Assembly (NCBI GenBank): GCA_964372165.1
Contig: CAYJPT010000106.1
Location: 1-8,213 of the forward strand
From: CAYJAD01 sp964372165
GTDB taxonomy: Bacteria; Desulfobacterota; Desulfovibrionia; Desulfovibrionales; Desulfovibrionaceae
DNA: 8,213 bases
Reading direction: 5' to 3'
Shown: in pieces, positions 1-7,835 of the stretch
How positions within the stretch are numbered: position 1 is the stretch's first letter
How the letters are laid out: every line of letters begins with the position of its first letter
The notes under the pieces: generated by a model
The model's database searches: none
Told to the model about the DNA's origin: nothing
Seen by the model: only the letters and a program-made list of their open reading frames with translations
Program-made: the position numbers and the translations under genes

Positions 1-200
1 GCTGATAATGCAAACCCTATAGAAAACAAGCTAATACATAAATATTGAACAATAGCCTTTTTTGTTACTGACGACAATACTATAAATAACAGTGATGTAA
101 ACAAAATAAGGCAAAAAAACTGGAAAGGCATTCCTTGCATAAAGTATGTAGCAAATATTGACAAAAAAATTGCTACTAAAAAGTAAAACTTTACTTTCAT
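1..200 (-). CDS. Membrane-anchored SGNH-type hydrolase paralogue, N-terminal part only (runs off window)
   Basis: This is an open reading frame starting at ATG 200-198 and still open at the window edge, giving 66 complete codons. A GGAG Shine-Dalgarno (208-211) lies 7 nt before the ATG. The visible protein is hydrophobic, with two to three likely membrane segments, and contains the stretch QFFC, then VLSSVTKKAIVQY, then LFSIGFALS. It aligns without gaps to the first 66 residues of the complete gene just upstream (251-1441), with 33 of 66 residues identical by my count. It is therefore a tandem paralogue and, by inference, also an SGNH hydrolase, although the catalytic part lies outside the window. 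The gap to the upstream gene is 50 nt on the same strand, so co-transcription is likely. Reality of the gene is well supported; its function is inferred only from the paralogue. Confidence 0.8.
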   Translation of the reverse strand, partial: MKVKFYFLVAIFLSIFATYFMQGMPFQFFCLILFTSLLFIVLSSVTKKAIVQYLCISLFSIGFALS

Positions 201-250
201 ATACTTACTCCATTAAAACATTACCATGAGGCTTATATTAACAATAAACC

Positions 251-1441
251 TTATTTACTTACTTTATTTTTCTCAAAGTCGTGAATCAATTTAACAATTT
301 CTTCTGCAACTACAGTATGAGCTAGTGGGTTAGGATGGCCGTCATCAGCAATCTGATACTTCTCAAAATTTTCTTTATAATCTGGAAACCAATCTTCAGT
401 TTTATAACTTACTATGCCAGCAGGCAAATTATCTATCACTATTTGGCCTGTTAGCCCCCAAGCTATAACAGCAAACACACTTTGCGGGTATTTTTCTTCA
501 ATCACCTTAGATGATTCGCTAACTAATGCCTTAAACAAAGCTTTTTGTTTATCATAACTGCTGTATGGAAGCAGTAATTGCTCAAGATTAAACACATTTG
601 CATTGTATGTTAGGCTTTTATTTAGAATATTCCCAAAGATTGTATTGTTTAAATTATTTGGGAAATTATCTGCAAAGCTGCCTCTAAGTACCAGTTTATC
701 ATCTTCAAGCATATATCGTGGGCTAGACTTGTCCCACAGTGCAAAACCCGCACTTCTTCTAAAGTGATCCTCAATAGCAGAATAAAACACGTGTATGTTC
801 TGATATTTATCCAAAAACGAGATATCACCTTGCAAAATACTATACACATGGTGTGCGCCTTGCCCATTAATGCCAAGATTAATTACTTGATAATTGCTTC
901 CTAATAATTCAGCTACCTTGTAGCAGAAATTCTCATCATCGTTTACACCTTCGCCAAAGGTAAAAGAACCGCCAAGAAAAACGACTGCATTCTTGGCATT
1001 TGGGTGCCGCGGGGTAATTCTATGTCTAAATTCATCAGTTGAATACACCACATCATAAATTGTTTGCGGTGTACTATTATCCAAAAAATACCTAGTTTTT
1101 ATTGCTGTAACGACGCTGCTAGCAGGAGGTCTATATCCTAATTTTTCGTCTAATCTATAAAAACCTCTTGTATAAGACCCTTCTTTCATAACCCAACTGG
1201 AAGCAGGATTTGAGAAGTTAAAAAAGTAATATAATTCTAACCCAGATAGAGCAAATGACAAAGAAAATAGTATAATACAAGCATATTGCACTACACTGTT
1301 CTTGGTTATTGACGACAATATAATAAAAATTATACTTGCTATTAATGCAGCACAAAAAAACTGCAATTTGAATGCATCAAGGAAAAAAATTAATATGAGT
1401 GAAAGAAGTGTAACAATTAAAAAATTAATTTTAATTTTCAT
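251..1441 (-). CDS. SGNH/GDSL-family hydrolase with N-terminal membrane segments
   Basis: This is a complete 396-residue protein. Residues about 5-74 are strongly hydrophobic and should form two to three membrane helices. The rest is a soluble domain that carries SGNH esterase landmarks. Block I is FLGGSFTFGEG with nucleophile Ser159. NLGINGQG supplies Gly190 and Asn192 for the oxyanion hole. The C-terminal DDGHP gives Asp366 and His369 in the DxxH pattern. Known members with this anchored layout are often acyl-esterases or acyl-transfer partners acting on envelope polysaccharides, but the substrate here cannot be read from sequence. The start is ATG at 1441 with a modest AGG about 8 nt upstream. 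A sigma-70-like promoter lies at 1515-1543, and a second copy of the gene begins 50 nt downstream. Base composition is lower in GC than the fdh genes. The family call is fairly secure; the biological role is open. Confidence 0.85.
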   Translation of the reverse strand: MKIKINFLIVTLLSLILIFFLDAFKLQFFCAALIASIIFIILSSITKNSVVQYACIILFSLSFALSGLELYYFFNFSNPASSWVMKEGSYTRGFYRLDEKLGYRPPASSVVTAIKTRYFLDNSTPQTIYDVVYSTDEFRHRITPRHPNAKNAVVFLGGSFTFGEGVNDDENFCYKVAELLGSNYQVINLGINGQGAHHVYSILQGDISFLDKYQNIHVFYSAIEDHFRRSAGFALWDKSSPRYMLEDDKLVLRGSFADNFPNNLNNTIFGNILNKSLTYNANVFNLEQLLLPYSSYDKQKALFKALVSESSKVIEEKYPQSVFAVIAWGLTGQIVIDNLPAGIVSYKTEDWFPDYKENFEKYQIADDGHPNPLAHTVVAEEIVKLIHDFEKNKVSK

Positions 1442-1514
1442 AAATTAGGCCTATATAGTGATTTTTTGCCCTAACAAGCAATATAGATACTATTCGAGCA
1501 TATTTGAGAAGCGC

Positions 1515-1543
1515 ATAATGAATGGAGAATAAAAAAATGTCAA
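1515..1543 (-). promoter_or_regulatory. Sigma-70-like promoter for the SGNH hydrolase gene
   Basis: On the minus strand a perfect -35 box TTGACA (1543-1538) is followed after exactly 17 nt by CATTAT (1520-1515), a 4/6 match to the -10 consensus. Transcription would begin near 1508, leaving a leader of about 67 nt before the ATG at 1441. The site lies in the 211-nt gap between the MBL gene and the SGNH gene, where a promoter is expected. In AT-rich DNA chance matches are common, but the exact -35 and ideal spacing make this the best promoter in the window. Confidence 0.55.
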
Positions 1544-1652
1544 ACACTTTTCTGTCACATACTTCTACAGTTTAAATCAGCTCAACGTGTTGTATTTACA
1601 CTATCCTTCACTTTTCATTTTATAATTTTTTTGCAAAAATATAGCTTTAACC

Positions 1653-2534
1653 TTAATTTTTGTGCCACAGTAACATGTTATTTTCAAAGCAAACGCTTAG
1701 TTGTTCAGAAGTTTTAAGCCATGATAATAATGAGCGTATACTTGTACCCACTAGCACATATTGATCAAAGCTCATCTTAAGCTGATAATCTTCAAAAACC
1801 TTTTGTAATAATACTTCAAAATTCATTGGGCTTTTACATATTTCACATATTTTGTCTGCAACTTCATAAACTTTGTCAATATTATATTGGGCTAATTCAG
1901 AAATGTTCTCAGTCACATTGGCATGCGATGGAACAAATAACTTAGCCTGCATCGTTTTTACCTTTTGCAAGGTTGCAATATACTGTTCCACATCATACAT
2001 AAATGCCACACAATATTTATCTAAAATCTCTTTACTTAACAAGCAGTCAGCTAAAAACACTATATCATCTGAAGTTCTAAAGCCTACCATGTCAAAATAA
2101 TGCCCAGGCAAATCGATTAAGCTTATCATTTGTGGCAAAACCTCGGCTGTTAGCTCATCAGCATTACTTTCTGCAGCCAATAAAAACTTGTTACGCAAGT
2201 CCTTTGGTGGGTAGCCGCCATATAAAAATGAAGATTCTAAAAGAGTATGCTTGGTAAAAGCTGCATTAATTGGCGGTGCATAGATTTTACAATTAGTTTG
2301 CCCTTGCAAGTATTTATTTCCGCCAATGTGATCAGCATGGGCATGCGTATTATAAATTGCAGTCAACTGCCATGCATGAGTATCCAATATTTTGCGAACC
2401 TTACGCCCTGTTTCTTTATCATTACCACTGTCAATAAGACAAACTTCCTTATCATTTAAGCGTATCAGCCCTATTTTTGACGGACATTCAATATAATAGC
2501 AGTTATCTGTCAGTTGTATAAGTTCATACATCAT
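1653..2534 (-). CDS. MBL-fold metallo-hydrolase
   Basis: This 293-residue protein belongs to the metallo-beta-lactamase fold superfamily. All metal ligands of a binuclear site are visible: the THAHADH motif (His64, His66, Asp68, His69), His145 in LPGHYFD, Asp163 in FLADCL and His204 in VPSHAN. The early strand CLIDSGND also fits the family. The last roughly 80 residues look helical and could be a small winged-helix-like tail, as in LACTB2-like members; this is an inference. There is no signal peptide, so it is probably cytoplasmic. Substrate is unknown: thioesters, glutathione or persulfide adducts, or phosphodiesters are all possible in this superfamily. Two adjacent ATGs exist (2534 and 2531). 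AAAGGG at 2539-2544 is spaced 4 nt from the first and 7 nt from the second, so the second is slightly favoured. It follows fdhE after a terminator, so it is probably a separate transcription unit. Confidence 0.88.
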   Translation of the reverse strand: MMYELIQLTDNCYYIECPSKIGLIRLNDKEVCLIDSGNDKETGRKVRKILDTHAWQLTAIYNTHAHADHIGGNKYLQGQTNCKIYAPPINAAFTKHTLLESSFLYGGYPPKDLRNKFLLAAESNADELTAEVLPQMISLIDLPGHYFDMVGFRTSDDIVFLADCLLSKEILDKYCVAFMYDVEQYIATLQKVKTMQAKLFVPSHANVTENISELAQYNIDKVYEVADKICEICKSPMNFEVLLQKVFEDYQLKMSFDQYVLVGTSIRSLLSWLKTSEQLSVCFENNMLLWHKN

Positions 2535-2663
2535 TAAACCCTTTGAAAAATTAAATAGTTAGCTCTAAAAAAAATTTATGATAAGGTATACCAAAAGCAT
2601 TTACATTCAGCATAGCGTAAATAAATTATGTGATACCAATATACTAATCGATAAACAGCTAAT

Positions 2664-2700
2664 AAAAAAGGGGTATGCATCACATAAATACATAGCCCCT
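2664..2700 (-). terminator. Rho-independent terminator after fdhE
   Basis: Read on the minus strand, AGGGG-C-TATG pairs with CATA-CCCCT (one bulged C) around a 13-nt loop, and a run of six T follows (2669-2664). It starts 35 nt beyond the fdhE stop codon. GC-rich stem plus T-tract is the standard intrinsic terminator form and closes the fdh locus ahead of the MBL gene. Confidence 0.75.
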
Positions 2701-2734
2701 AATTTTAACCAATTATTTCACAATACCAGTGTAG

Positions 2735-3571
2735 TTATATGCTCTCCAAGGGTTTATAACCTTGGTCTTGCATTAAAATATCCATGGGAACTAAACAATA
2801 AAGCAATATTGCAAGGGGAACGTCCTCTGCCATATCACGAATATCTGGCATTAATAGATAGTGCTTACATTCGCTACAACCTTCTGCACGTTGCTGAATA
2901 CTGCCACCTTCTAAATTAAAAATGAGTCGGTTTGATGGTTTATCATCTTCGCAAGCCGGACATACAGTTCGGGAGAATCGCCAGGTATTACTGCAAAGTG
3001 AACAGTGTAAAAACCTATGTCCTTCTTTGGTTTGTAAATAGCCTGCATTTGGCAAACTTCCACAACATGAGCAATAATTTTTTCCCCAATCTTGTGGTTT
3101 TTCAGCATGTTTAGCTATGCGTAAGGCAGCACAACGTGCAATATATGTTGCCGCAATGGCAGCAGCATCTTTTTGCATAGCATGTTTTTTAGCCCACGGG
3201 CTTAAACGAGCTTTTTTCTGAAAAAGCGCCAAGCTTGCAAGATGTTTACAAGCCTTGGCATCTTTATCAAGAAATGTTGCAAGTTCTTTCAACCCTTCAG
3301 CTTGTTCTTTAATATGCTTTGCTGCTTCACGACAGATTTTTTTTGCGCTGGCAAGAATATGTTCATCAATATAAATATTAAGATTTTCTTTTTCTGCCCT
3401 GCAAGCAGGGATACCAATAGCACCCTCCTCAATTATTGGCAAAGCAGGCGGCGGCATTTCTTCAATAAGTTTATGACAAAACTCTTCCATAGGTACAAAA
3501 CGAGAAAGAAATGGGGCCGCATAGGGATATTGCTTTTTTAATTGCTTAATAGCAGCAGTTGAAAGATGCAT
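2735..3571 (-). CDS. fdhE: Formate dehydrogenase accessory protein FdhE
   Basis: FdhE is a cytoplasmic factor required for activity of exported, Mo/W-containing formate dehydrogenases; in E. coli it binds the catalytic subunits before Tat export. The 278-residue product shows the family hallmark, four CxxC pairs in a rubredoxin/zinc-ribbon-like C-terminal half: Cys167/170 (CSCCG), Cys190/193 (CSLC), Cys204/207 (CPAC) and Cys232/235 (CSECK). The N-terminal 150 residues are helical and Lys/Ala-rich. I set the start at ATG 3571 because GAGG lies 8 nt upstream. A longer version is possible from a TTG at 3598 (9 more residues, 287 aa) but has no better ribosome site. The gene lies downstream of fdhA-fdhB on the same strand, separated by about 510 bp containing a hairpin and a MITE-like element, so it may be transcribed on its own. 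A terminator follows it. Confidence 0.93.
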   Translation of the reverse strand: MHLSTAAIKQLKKQYPYAAPFLSRFVPMEEFCHKLIEEMPPPALPIIEEGAIGIPACRAEKENLNIYIDEHILASAKKICREAAKHIKEQAEGLKELATFLDKDAKACKHLASLALFQKKARLSPWAKKHAMQKDAAAIAATYIARCAALRIAKHAEKPQDWGKNYCSCCGSLPNAGYLQTKEGHRFLHCSLCSNTWRFSRTVCPACEDDKPSNRLIFNLEGGSIQQRAEGCSECKHYLLMPDIRDMAEDVPLAILLYCLVPMDILMQDQGYKPLESI

Positions 3572-3639
3572 GGGTACTACCTCATTATAATAAATCAAAA
3601 CGAATAATCAATGAACCACATTAGATAGTTAGCTTTTAG

Positions 3640-3830
3640 TTAAGGAAACGCTGATTAAATCAACAAGTCAAAAAGCATATTGTGCGCTTCCTTACAAGGT
3701 AGGTAATTATGCCTACCTTGCACACCGAATGAGAGCAAAAAACCACGCTTTTTTGCGTCCAACAGGGCGAATGAAGGCAGTGTGCCTTTCTGATTTATTC
3801 TGCTTGCAGAATAAATCAGCATTTCCTCAA
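3640..3830. mobile_element. MITE-like structured repeat element with terminal inverted repeats
   Basis: The left end (3643-3656, AGGAAACGCTGATT) and the right end (3814-3827, read on the other strand as AGGAAATGCTGATT) match at 13 of 14 positions, and weaker matching extends 3 nt outward. Inside are several near-perfect hairpins: AAGGAAACGC/GCGCTTCCTT (3642-3693, 9/10); CAAGGTAGG/CCTACCTTG (3695-3720, perfect); GCAAAAAA/TTTTTTGC (3735-3756, perfect); AAGGCA/TGCCTT (3774-3788, perfect); and the palindrome CTGATTTATTCTG/CAGAATAAATCAG (3790-3819, 13-bp arms, 4-nt loop). No transposase is encoded and no clear target duplication is visible. A 60-codon open frame spans it on the minus strand, but I regard this as fortuitous. 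Size, ends and structure suggest a non-autonomous transposable element or a dispersed palindromic repeat sitting between fdhB and fdhE. Only a genome-wide copy count could settle it. Confidence 0.6.
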
Positions 3831-4034
3831 ATACCATCCTGCTAATAACATGTGTTTTCCATTTTTAAACGCCTTACAAATTTGTATATTTAAAAATCTA
3901 AACAACACTGAAAAACATATAGCTTTATAAAAGAAATTATTAAAAATAGCTTACTAAAATTCCCATACAAGCGCATAGCATGTAACTTATTGGTAAGTTA
4001 TAGTAAAAATTTGTTTATATATTTATTAATTTAG
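3831..4034. other. AT-rich intergenic stretch between the repeat element and the fdhB hairpin
   Basis: No coding frame or RNA gene can be supported here. The only structure noticed is a perfect 7-bp inverted repeat TAACTTA-TTGG-TAAGTTA at 3983-4000. It lies within the 511-bp gap between fdhE and fdhB (3572-4082), which otherwise holds the MITE-like element (3640-3830) and the hairpin at 4035-4064. It may contain the promoter that serves fdhE, but no convincing -35/-10 pair was found. Confidence 0.4.
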
Positions 4035-4064
4035 TAGGCCTCGGCAAAAAATTACCGAGGCCTA
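4035..4064 (-). terminator. Strong hairpin after fdhB (terminator or 3'-end stabiliser)
   Basis: A perfect 10-bp inverted repeat TAGGCCTCGG / CCGAGGCCTA surrounds a 10-nt loop, beginning 18 nt past the fdhB stop. The stem is far more GC-rich than its surroundings. The sequence after it on the minus strand is AT-rich (CTAAATTAATAAAT) but has no uninterrupted T-tract, so it could be a weak or partial terminator, or an mRNA 3'-end stabiliser that lets fdhAB be expressed above fdhE. Confidence 0.6.
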
Positions 4065-4082
4065 GGTTATTACATAATCAAA

Positions 4083-4724
4083 TTATGCTTCAGCAGTTTC
4101 GCAATATAATTTGGGATCATCAGTCACAATATAAATTACGCGTACGCTATCCGCATCAAGTGCTTTGGCTTTAGGGTATTTTGTCTTAAGTTCTGCAACG
4201 CGTTTTTCAGCCATAGCCAAAATCTCGTCACGCTCACCAAAAACCATTGCTTCTGTAGGACATGAAAGCACACATGCAGGTTTGCGTCCGCCTGTTATGC
4301 GGTCAAGACACATAGTGCACTTTGTTACCTTCTTGCTTGTAGGATCTTGACGTGGAACATTGTATGGGCAAACACTAACTGCCGTTTCAAAGTCCATTTT
4401 CTCAGAATCCTTAGTGTAAATAACTGCACCTGTGGCTCCATCCACTACGATTTCATCGCCAGCGGCTGCGGCCTGACAAGGAGGAGTTACGCAATGACGG
4501 CACATATCTGTGAAGAAATACCAATAGGGTTTACCATTGGCCTCACCTTCTGAGAAGCGTACCACTTTATATGTTTCCGGAGTAAAGTCTGGTGGATTTT
4601 GATAAGTTCCACGCTGTTCTGTCTTTACTGCGGCAAGTTGATTCCATTGCTTGCAAGCGACTTGACAACCACGGCAAGCAGTACAACGCGACGTATCAAC
4701 CAATATGGATTTACCTTGAGACAT
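4083..4724 (-). CDS. fdhB: Formate dehydrogenase beta subunit (four-cysteine-motif iron-sulfur protein)
   Basis: This 213-residue electron-transfer subunit takes electrons from FdhA. Twelve cysteines are arranged for three [4Fe-4S] clusters: 14, 17, 20 and 24 (CTACRGCQVAC); 75, 78 and 83 (CRHCVTPPC) with 119 (VCPYNVP); 136 and 139 (CTMC); 151 and 155 (CVLSC). Cys208 is extra. Three clusters and short length match the soluble FdhAB enzymes of Desulfovibrio rather than E. coli FdnH, which is longer and has a C-terminal membrane helix; none is present here. There is no signal peptide, so it should cross the membrane as a complex with FdhA using the FdhA Tat signal. A strong AGGAGG (4731-4736) overlaps the fdhA stop codon (4735-4737) and lies 6 nt before the ATG, so translation is probably coupled. 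No gamma cytochrome gene follows, which suggests a periplasmic cytochrome c as acceptor (inference). Confidence 0.95.
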   Translation of the reverse strand: MSQGKSILVDTSRCTACRGCQVACKQWNQLAAVKTEQRGTYQNPPDFTPETYKVVRFSEGEANGKPYWYFFTDMCRHCVTPPCQAAAAGDEIVVDGATGAVIYTKDSEKMDFETAVSVCPYNVPRQDPTSKKVTKCTMCLDRITGGRKPACVLSCPTEAMVFGERDEILAMAEKRVAELKTKYPKAKALDADSVRVIYIVTDDPKLYCETAEA

Positions 4725-4734
4725 ACGTCACCTC

Positions 4735-7700
4735 CTATACCTTGGTTACATTGACCATAAAGGCCTTGTATTCAGGTGTACCGGTATTACCATCACCAAC
4801 ATATGGTGTAAGCAAGTTTGCGGTATCCCCACAATTTTTGGGGTAAAGCCAACCATAGTTATAAGTCATGCCCACTTGGTGTACAATTTTGCCGTCAATA
4901 GTTAGTGGGATCATGCGTGTAGTTACCATGGCAACAGCTTCCAACTCACCACGGGCAGATTGAACTTTGATTTTATCTCCGTTATTAATGCCCTTTTCTT
5001 TAGCCAACTGATGACTCAGTTCCACATATGCTTGAGGCATGGCTTCTACAAGCCAGCTTTGCCAACGTGTAAATGCACCTGTGCACCAGTGCTCTGTGGA
5101 TGAGTATGTGGTCATTACCACTGGGAAGTTTGGATCAGCACTGGCAACCTTATCCATATCCGTATTAAAGATTGGAATAATGGGGCTGTTAAGTTGTGCT
5201 GAAAGCAAGTTCTTCTTAAGTGGGCTTTCAAGTGGTTCATAGTGCTCAGGCATAGGACCATCATTTAATCCAGGTCCGTATAATGAGCCTACACCGTCTG
5301 GTTTCATGATAAATGGTAATTTACCACCTTTCATTGCCATTGGTGGCCATGGTCCATCTGGCACGTCTCCAACCCATTTGCCATCTTTCCAAGCAAGCAG
5401 AGCACGTTTTGGATTGTAAGGATTACCTTGTGGGTCCACAGAGGCACGGTTGTACACTACGCGACGGTTAAGTGGCCATGCAAATGACCAGTTAGGGTAT
5501 AAACCAAGCTTAGTTGGATCTTCTTTGCCACGGCTAGCCATACGGTTAGTACCGTCGGCGGTGAAGCTACCTGTGGTTAGCCAGTTGCCAGCCGAGGTTG
5601 CGCCATCAGCAAGCAAGAGTCCAAAACTTGGTACAGGTTGACCTTTTTTGTAGTTTTTACCACCAACAGTTGTATCACGCTCAAACTCACCATTTACACG
5701 ACGAGCTACTTTTTCAGCGTCAAAGCCACCTTTTGTGCCATCGTCATAGTCAAAGCGCAAAGCTGTTACGGCTTCAGCAAGTGGGCCACCTTCAGCTTTA
5801 TACAACTCTTGAATCTTGTGCATGATGAGGGTCATCATGCCACCAACGCTGTAGCAATTTTCAGGTGCAGGTGCAGCCTGATTTAACCATTGCATCCAAC
5901 GACCGGAGTTAGTTTGGCTACCATTTTTTTCAACGTTAGCACTGGCAGGAAGCAAGAAACATTCAGTTTTGATGTTTTTGGGATCCATGCCTGGGCCCTT
6001 CCAGAAGGAAGCAGTTTCGTTGTCAAAAATGTTAGCATGCACAAACCAATCAAGATTGGTCATAGCTTTACGTATTTTATTACTGTTTGGTAAGCTACCA
6101 CAAGGGTTTTGTCCTAAACATACAAAGCCCCTAATCATATTTTTATACATACGATCAAAGGTATGCAAAACGTCGCAGTTGTCGCCGTCATCTACCTTTG
6201 GTAGCCAATGGTAACCAAAGTCATTTTTCTTTGTAGCTGCATCGCCATACCATGATTTTAACAAACTTACCATGTATTTTGGAGTATTGCCCCACCAGTT
6301 AGCTGACATTTCGTCACTGGTTTGTGGAGTTGCACCCTTAATGTAAGCATCAAGTGAAGTGCGGCTACCACGAGGAACTGGTAAATAACCTGGTAAGATA
6401 TGATACAATAGTGCATGGTCGGTAGAGCCTTGTACATTAGGCTCACCACGCAGTGCGTTAACACCACCACCACAAATACCAATATTACCAAGTAATAGTT
6501 GCATGATACAAAGAGCACGAATTCTTTGTACACCAATGGTACTTTGAGTTTGCCCAAGTGCATACATAATAGTACCGGCACGATCTTTAACGCCAGTAGA
6601 AGACATCATTTCATAAACTTTTTGTAGCTCTTCTTTTGGTGTACCGGTTATTGCTGATACCTTTTCTAAAGTATAGCGATTATAATGCTTTTGCATCAAA
6701 TTAAGTACACAACGTGGATTTTTAAGGGTCATGTCACGTACAGGTAGACCACTACCGTCCTTTTCTAAGGCCCAGGTTTTTTTGTCATACTTGCGTGTGT
6801 TTGCATCGTAACCACTAAATAGACCATTTTTGAAACCAAAGTTTTTGTTAACAACAAAGGTTGCGTTGGTATAATTCTTTACATAATCAGCAAAATATTT
6901 TTTATTATCAATAATATACTTAATCATGCCACCAATAAAGGCTGCATCACTACCAGGGCGCAAGCAAACATATAAGTCAGCTTGTGAAGAGGTGCGTGTA
7001 AAGCGTGGATCAACGTGAATCAGCTTTGCGCCTCTTTCCTTGGCTTTTAATACCCATTTGAAGGAAATGGGATGGTTTTCAGCAGCATTACTGCCTTGAA
7101 TTAAAATTACATCACTGTGTTGAAGGTCAATCCAGTGATTTGTCATACAGCCACGTCCGAACGACTCTGCCAGAGCCGGTACAGTGGGGCCGTGTCAGAC
7201 ACGTGCTTGGTGATCGATATGCGTCAGCCCAAGCCCTCTTGCCCATTGTGTTGTTGCCCAACATTCTTCACTAAGTACGTTTGATGTACCCATAAGTGAA
7301 ACTGTATCTAAACGGTTAACCACTTCACCTTTGGCATTTTTTGCCTTAAAGGATTTATCACGCTCGTCCTTCATCAAGCGTGCAATGCGATCAACTGCAA
7401 AATCCCAATCTTTCTCAACCCATTTGTCACTACCAGGTGCACGGTATTGCACCTTAGTCAAACGGTGTTCATTAAGCTTTGTAGTCTGTATAATACCTGC
7501 ACCCTTTGAACAAAGAGAACCTTCGTTAATTGGATGTTCAGGGTCACCTTCAATATTTATAATTGTTCCGCTTTTAGTATCTGTGCTACAGATAAGGCCA
7601 CAGCCCACTGAACAGTAACAGCAGATAGATGTGCTTTGCTTTGCAGACTTAAGTGCGTCCATACGCTTCATGTCTACAGCAAAAGCTTGTGCCTGAACAA

Positions 7701-7776
7701 CATCCAAACCAATACCGGACATCATAAGACCGGCACCAAGGAAGCAGGACATTTTCAGGAAGGCACGTCTGTTCAT
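4735..7776 (-). CDS. fdhA: Formate dehydrogenase alpha subunit, selenocysteine-containing, Tat-exported
   Basis: This is the catalytic subunit that oxidises formate to CO2 at a Mo- or W-bis-pterin guanine dinucleotide centre. The frame runs from ATG 7776 to TAG 4735 with one internal UGA (7197-7195) read as selenocysteine, giving 1013 residues, the usual length for FdnG/FdhA. In order: a Tat signal (NRRAFLK, hydrophobic stretch, likely cleavage after AQA near residue 31); a [4Fe-4S] site at Cys52, Cys55, Cys59 and Cys89, followed by SKG with the conserved Lys91; and the active-site context ARV-Sec194-HGPTV with His195. Pterin-binding segments are GSNAAENHP (about 228-236), DPRFTRT (about 256-262) and GGGVNALRGEPNVQG (about 436-450). 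The molydopterin-binding domain is at about 884-1013. A SECIS hairpin follows the UGA. The start has a perfect AGGAGG 4 nt upstream (7781-7786). Sequence continuity across the UGA rules out two separate genes. Low-interest oddity: GRGC at 207-210 where I recall GRGA in relatives. Confidence 0.96.
7164..7197 (-). promoter_or_regulatory. Selenocysteine UGA codon with bacterial SECIS hairpin
   Basis: The UGA is 7197-7195 on the minus strand. The RNA directly after it folds at 7185-7164: ACU pairs with AGU, an inner U-A pair follows, then CC pairs with GG, closing a GGCUCU loop (7177-7172), with two mismatches. Compared with the E. coli fdhF SECIS as I remember it, the first eight bases after UGA (CACGGCCC) agree, the loop core GCUCU sits at the same distance as GGUCU, and the U equivalent to the bulged U17 is present. 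This is the element SelB would bind to insert selenocysteine. selA, selB and selC are not in the window. Confidence 0.85.
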
Positions 7777-7780
7777 ATTA

Positions 7781-7823
7781 CCTCCTCATTGAATTACTCA
7801 ATGTAAATTGAACAAAATGTTCA
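7781..7823 (-). promoter_or_regulatory. fdhA leader: strong ribosome site and two inverted repeats
   Basis: Just before fdhA, AGGAGG (7786-7781) lies 4 nt from the ATG. Immediately upstream of it is a perfect inverted repeat CATTGA-N5-TCAATG (7787-7803), and 5 nt further a second perfect one, TGAACA-N3-TGTTCA (7809-7823). They could be operator sites or form a leader stem next to the ribosome site. No known regulator motif is matched with certainty. No convincing -35/-10 pair was found for fdhA, so the transcription start is unknown. Confidence 0.45.
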
Positions 7824-7835
7824 TCATGATTAATA

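Noticed and set aside
2578..2919. 113-codon open frame on the plus strand
   Set aside because: It overlaps the conserved C-terminal zinc-ribbon half of fdhE in antisense and runs through its terminator. No recognisable protein features.
3582..3609. Promoter TTGATT-N16-TATAAT just upstream of fdhE
   Set aside because: The -10 box is a perfect match, but transcription would start within the Shine-Dalgarno, leaving no usable ribosome site. Unlikely unless fdhE mRNA is leaderless.
3655..3837. 60-codon open frame on the minus strand within the intergenic region
   Set aside because: It coincides almost exactly with the inverted-repeat element, shows no known domain and no good ribosome site. It is better explained as chance openness of a repeat.
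7195..7197. Nonsense mutation or frameshift splitting fdhA (pseudogene)
   Set aside because: The UGA is exactly at the known selenocysteine position, the frame is unchanged across it, and a SECIS hairpin follows. The gene is intact under Sec decoding.
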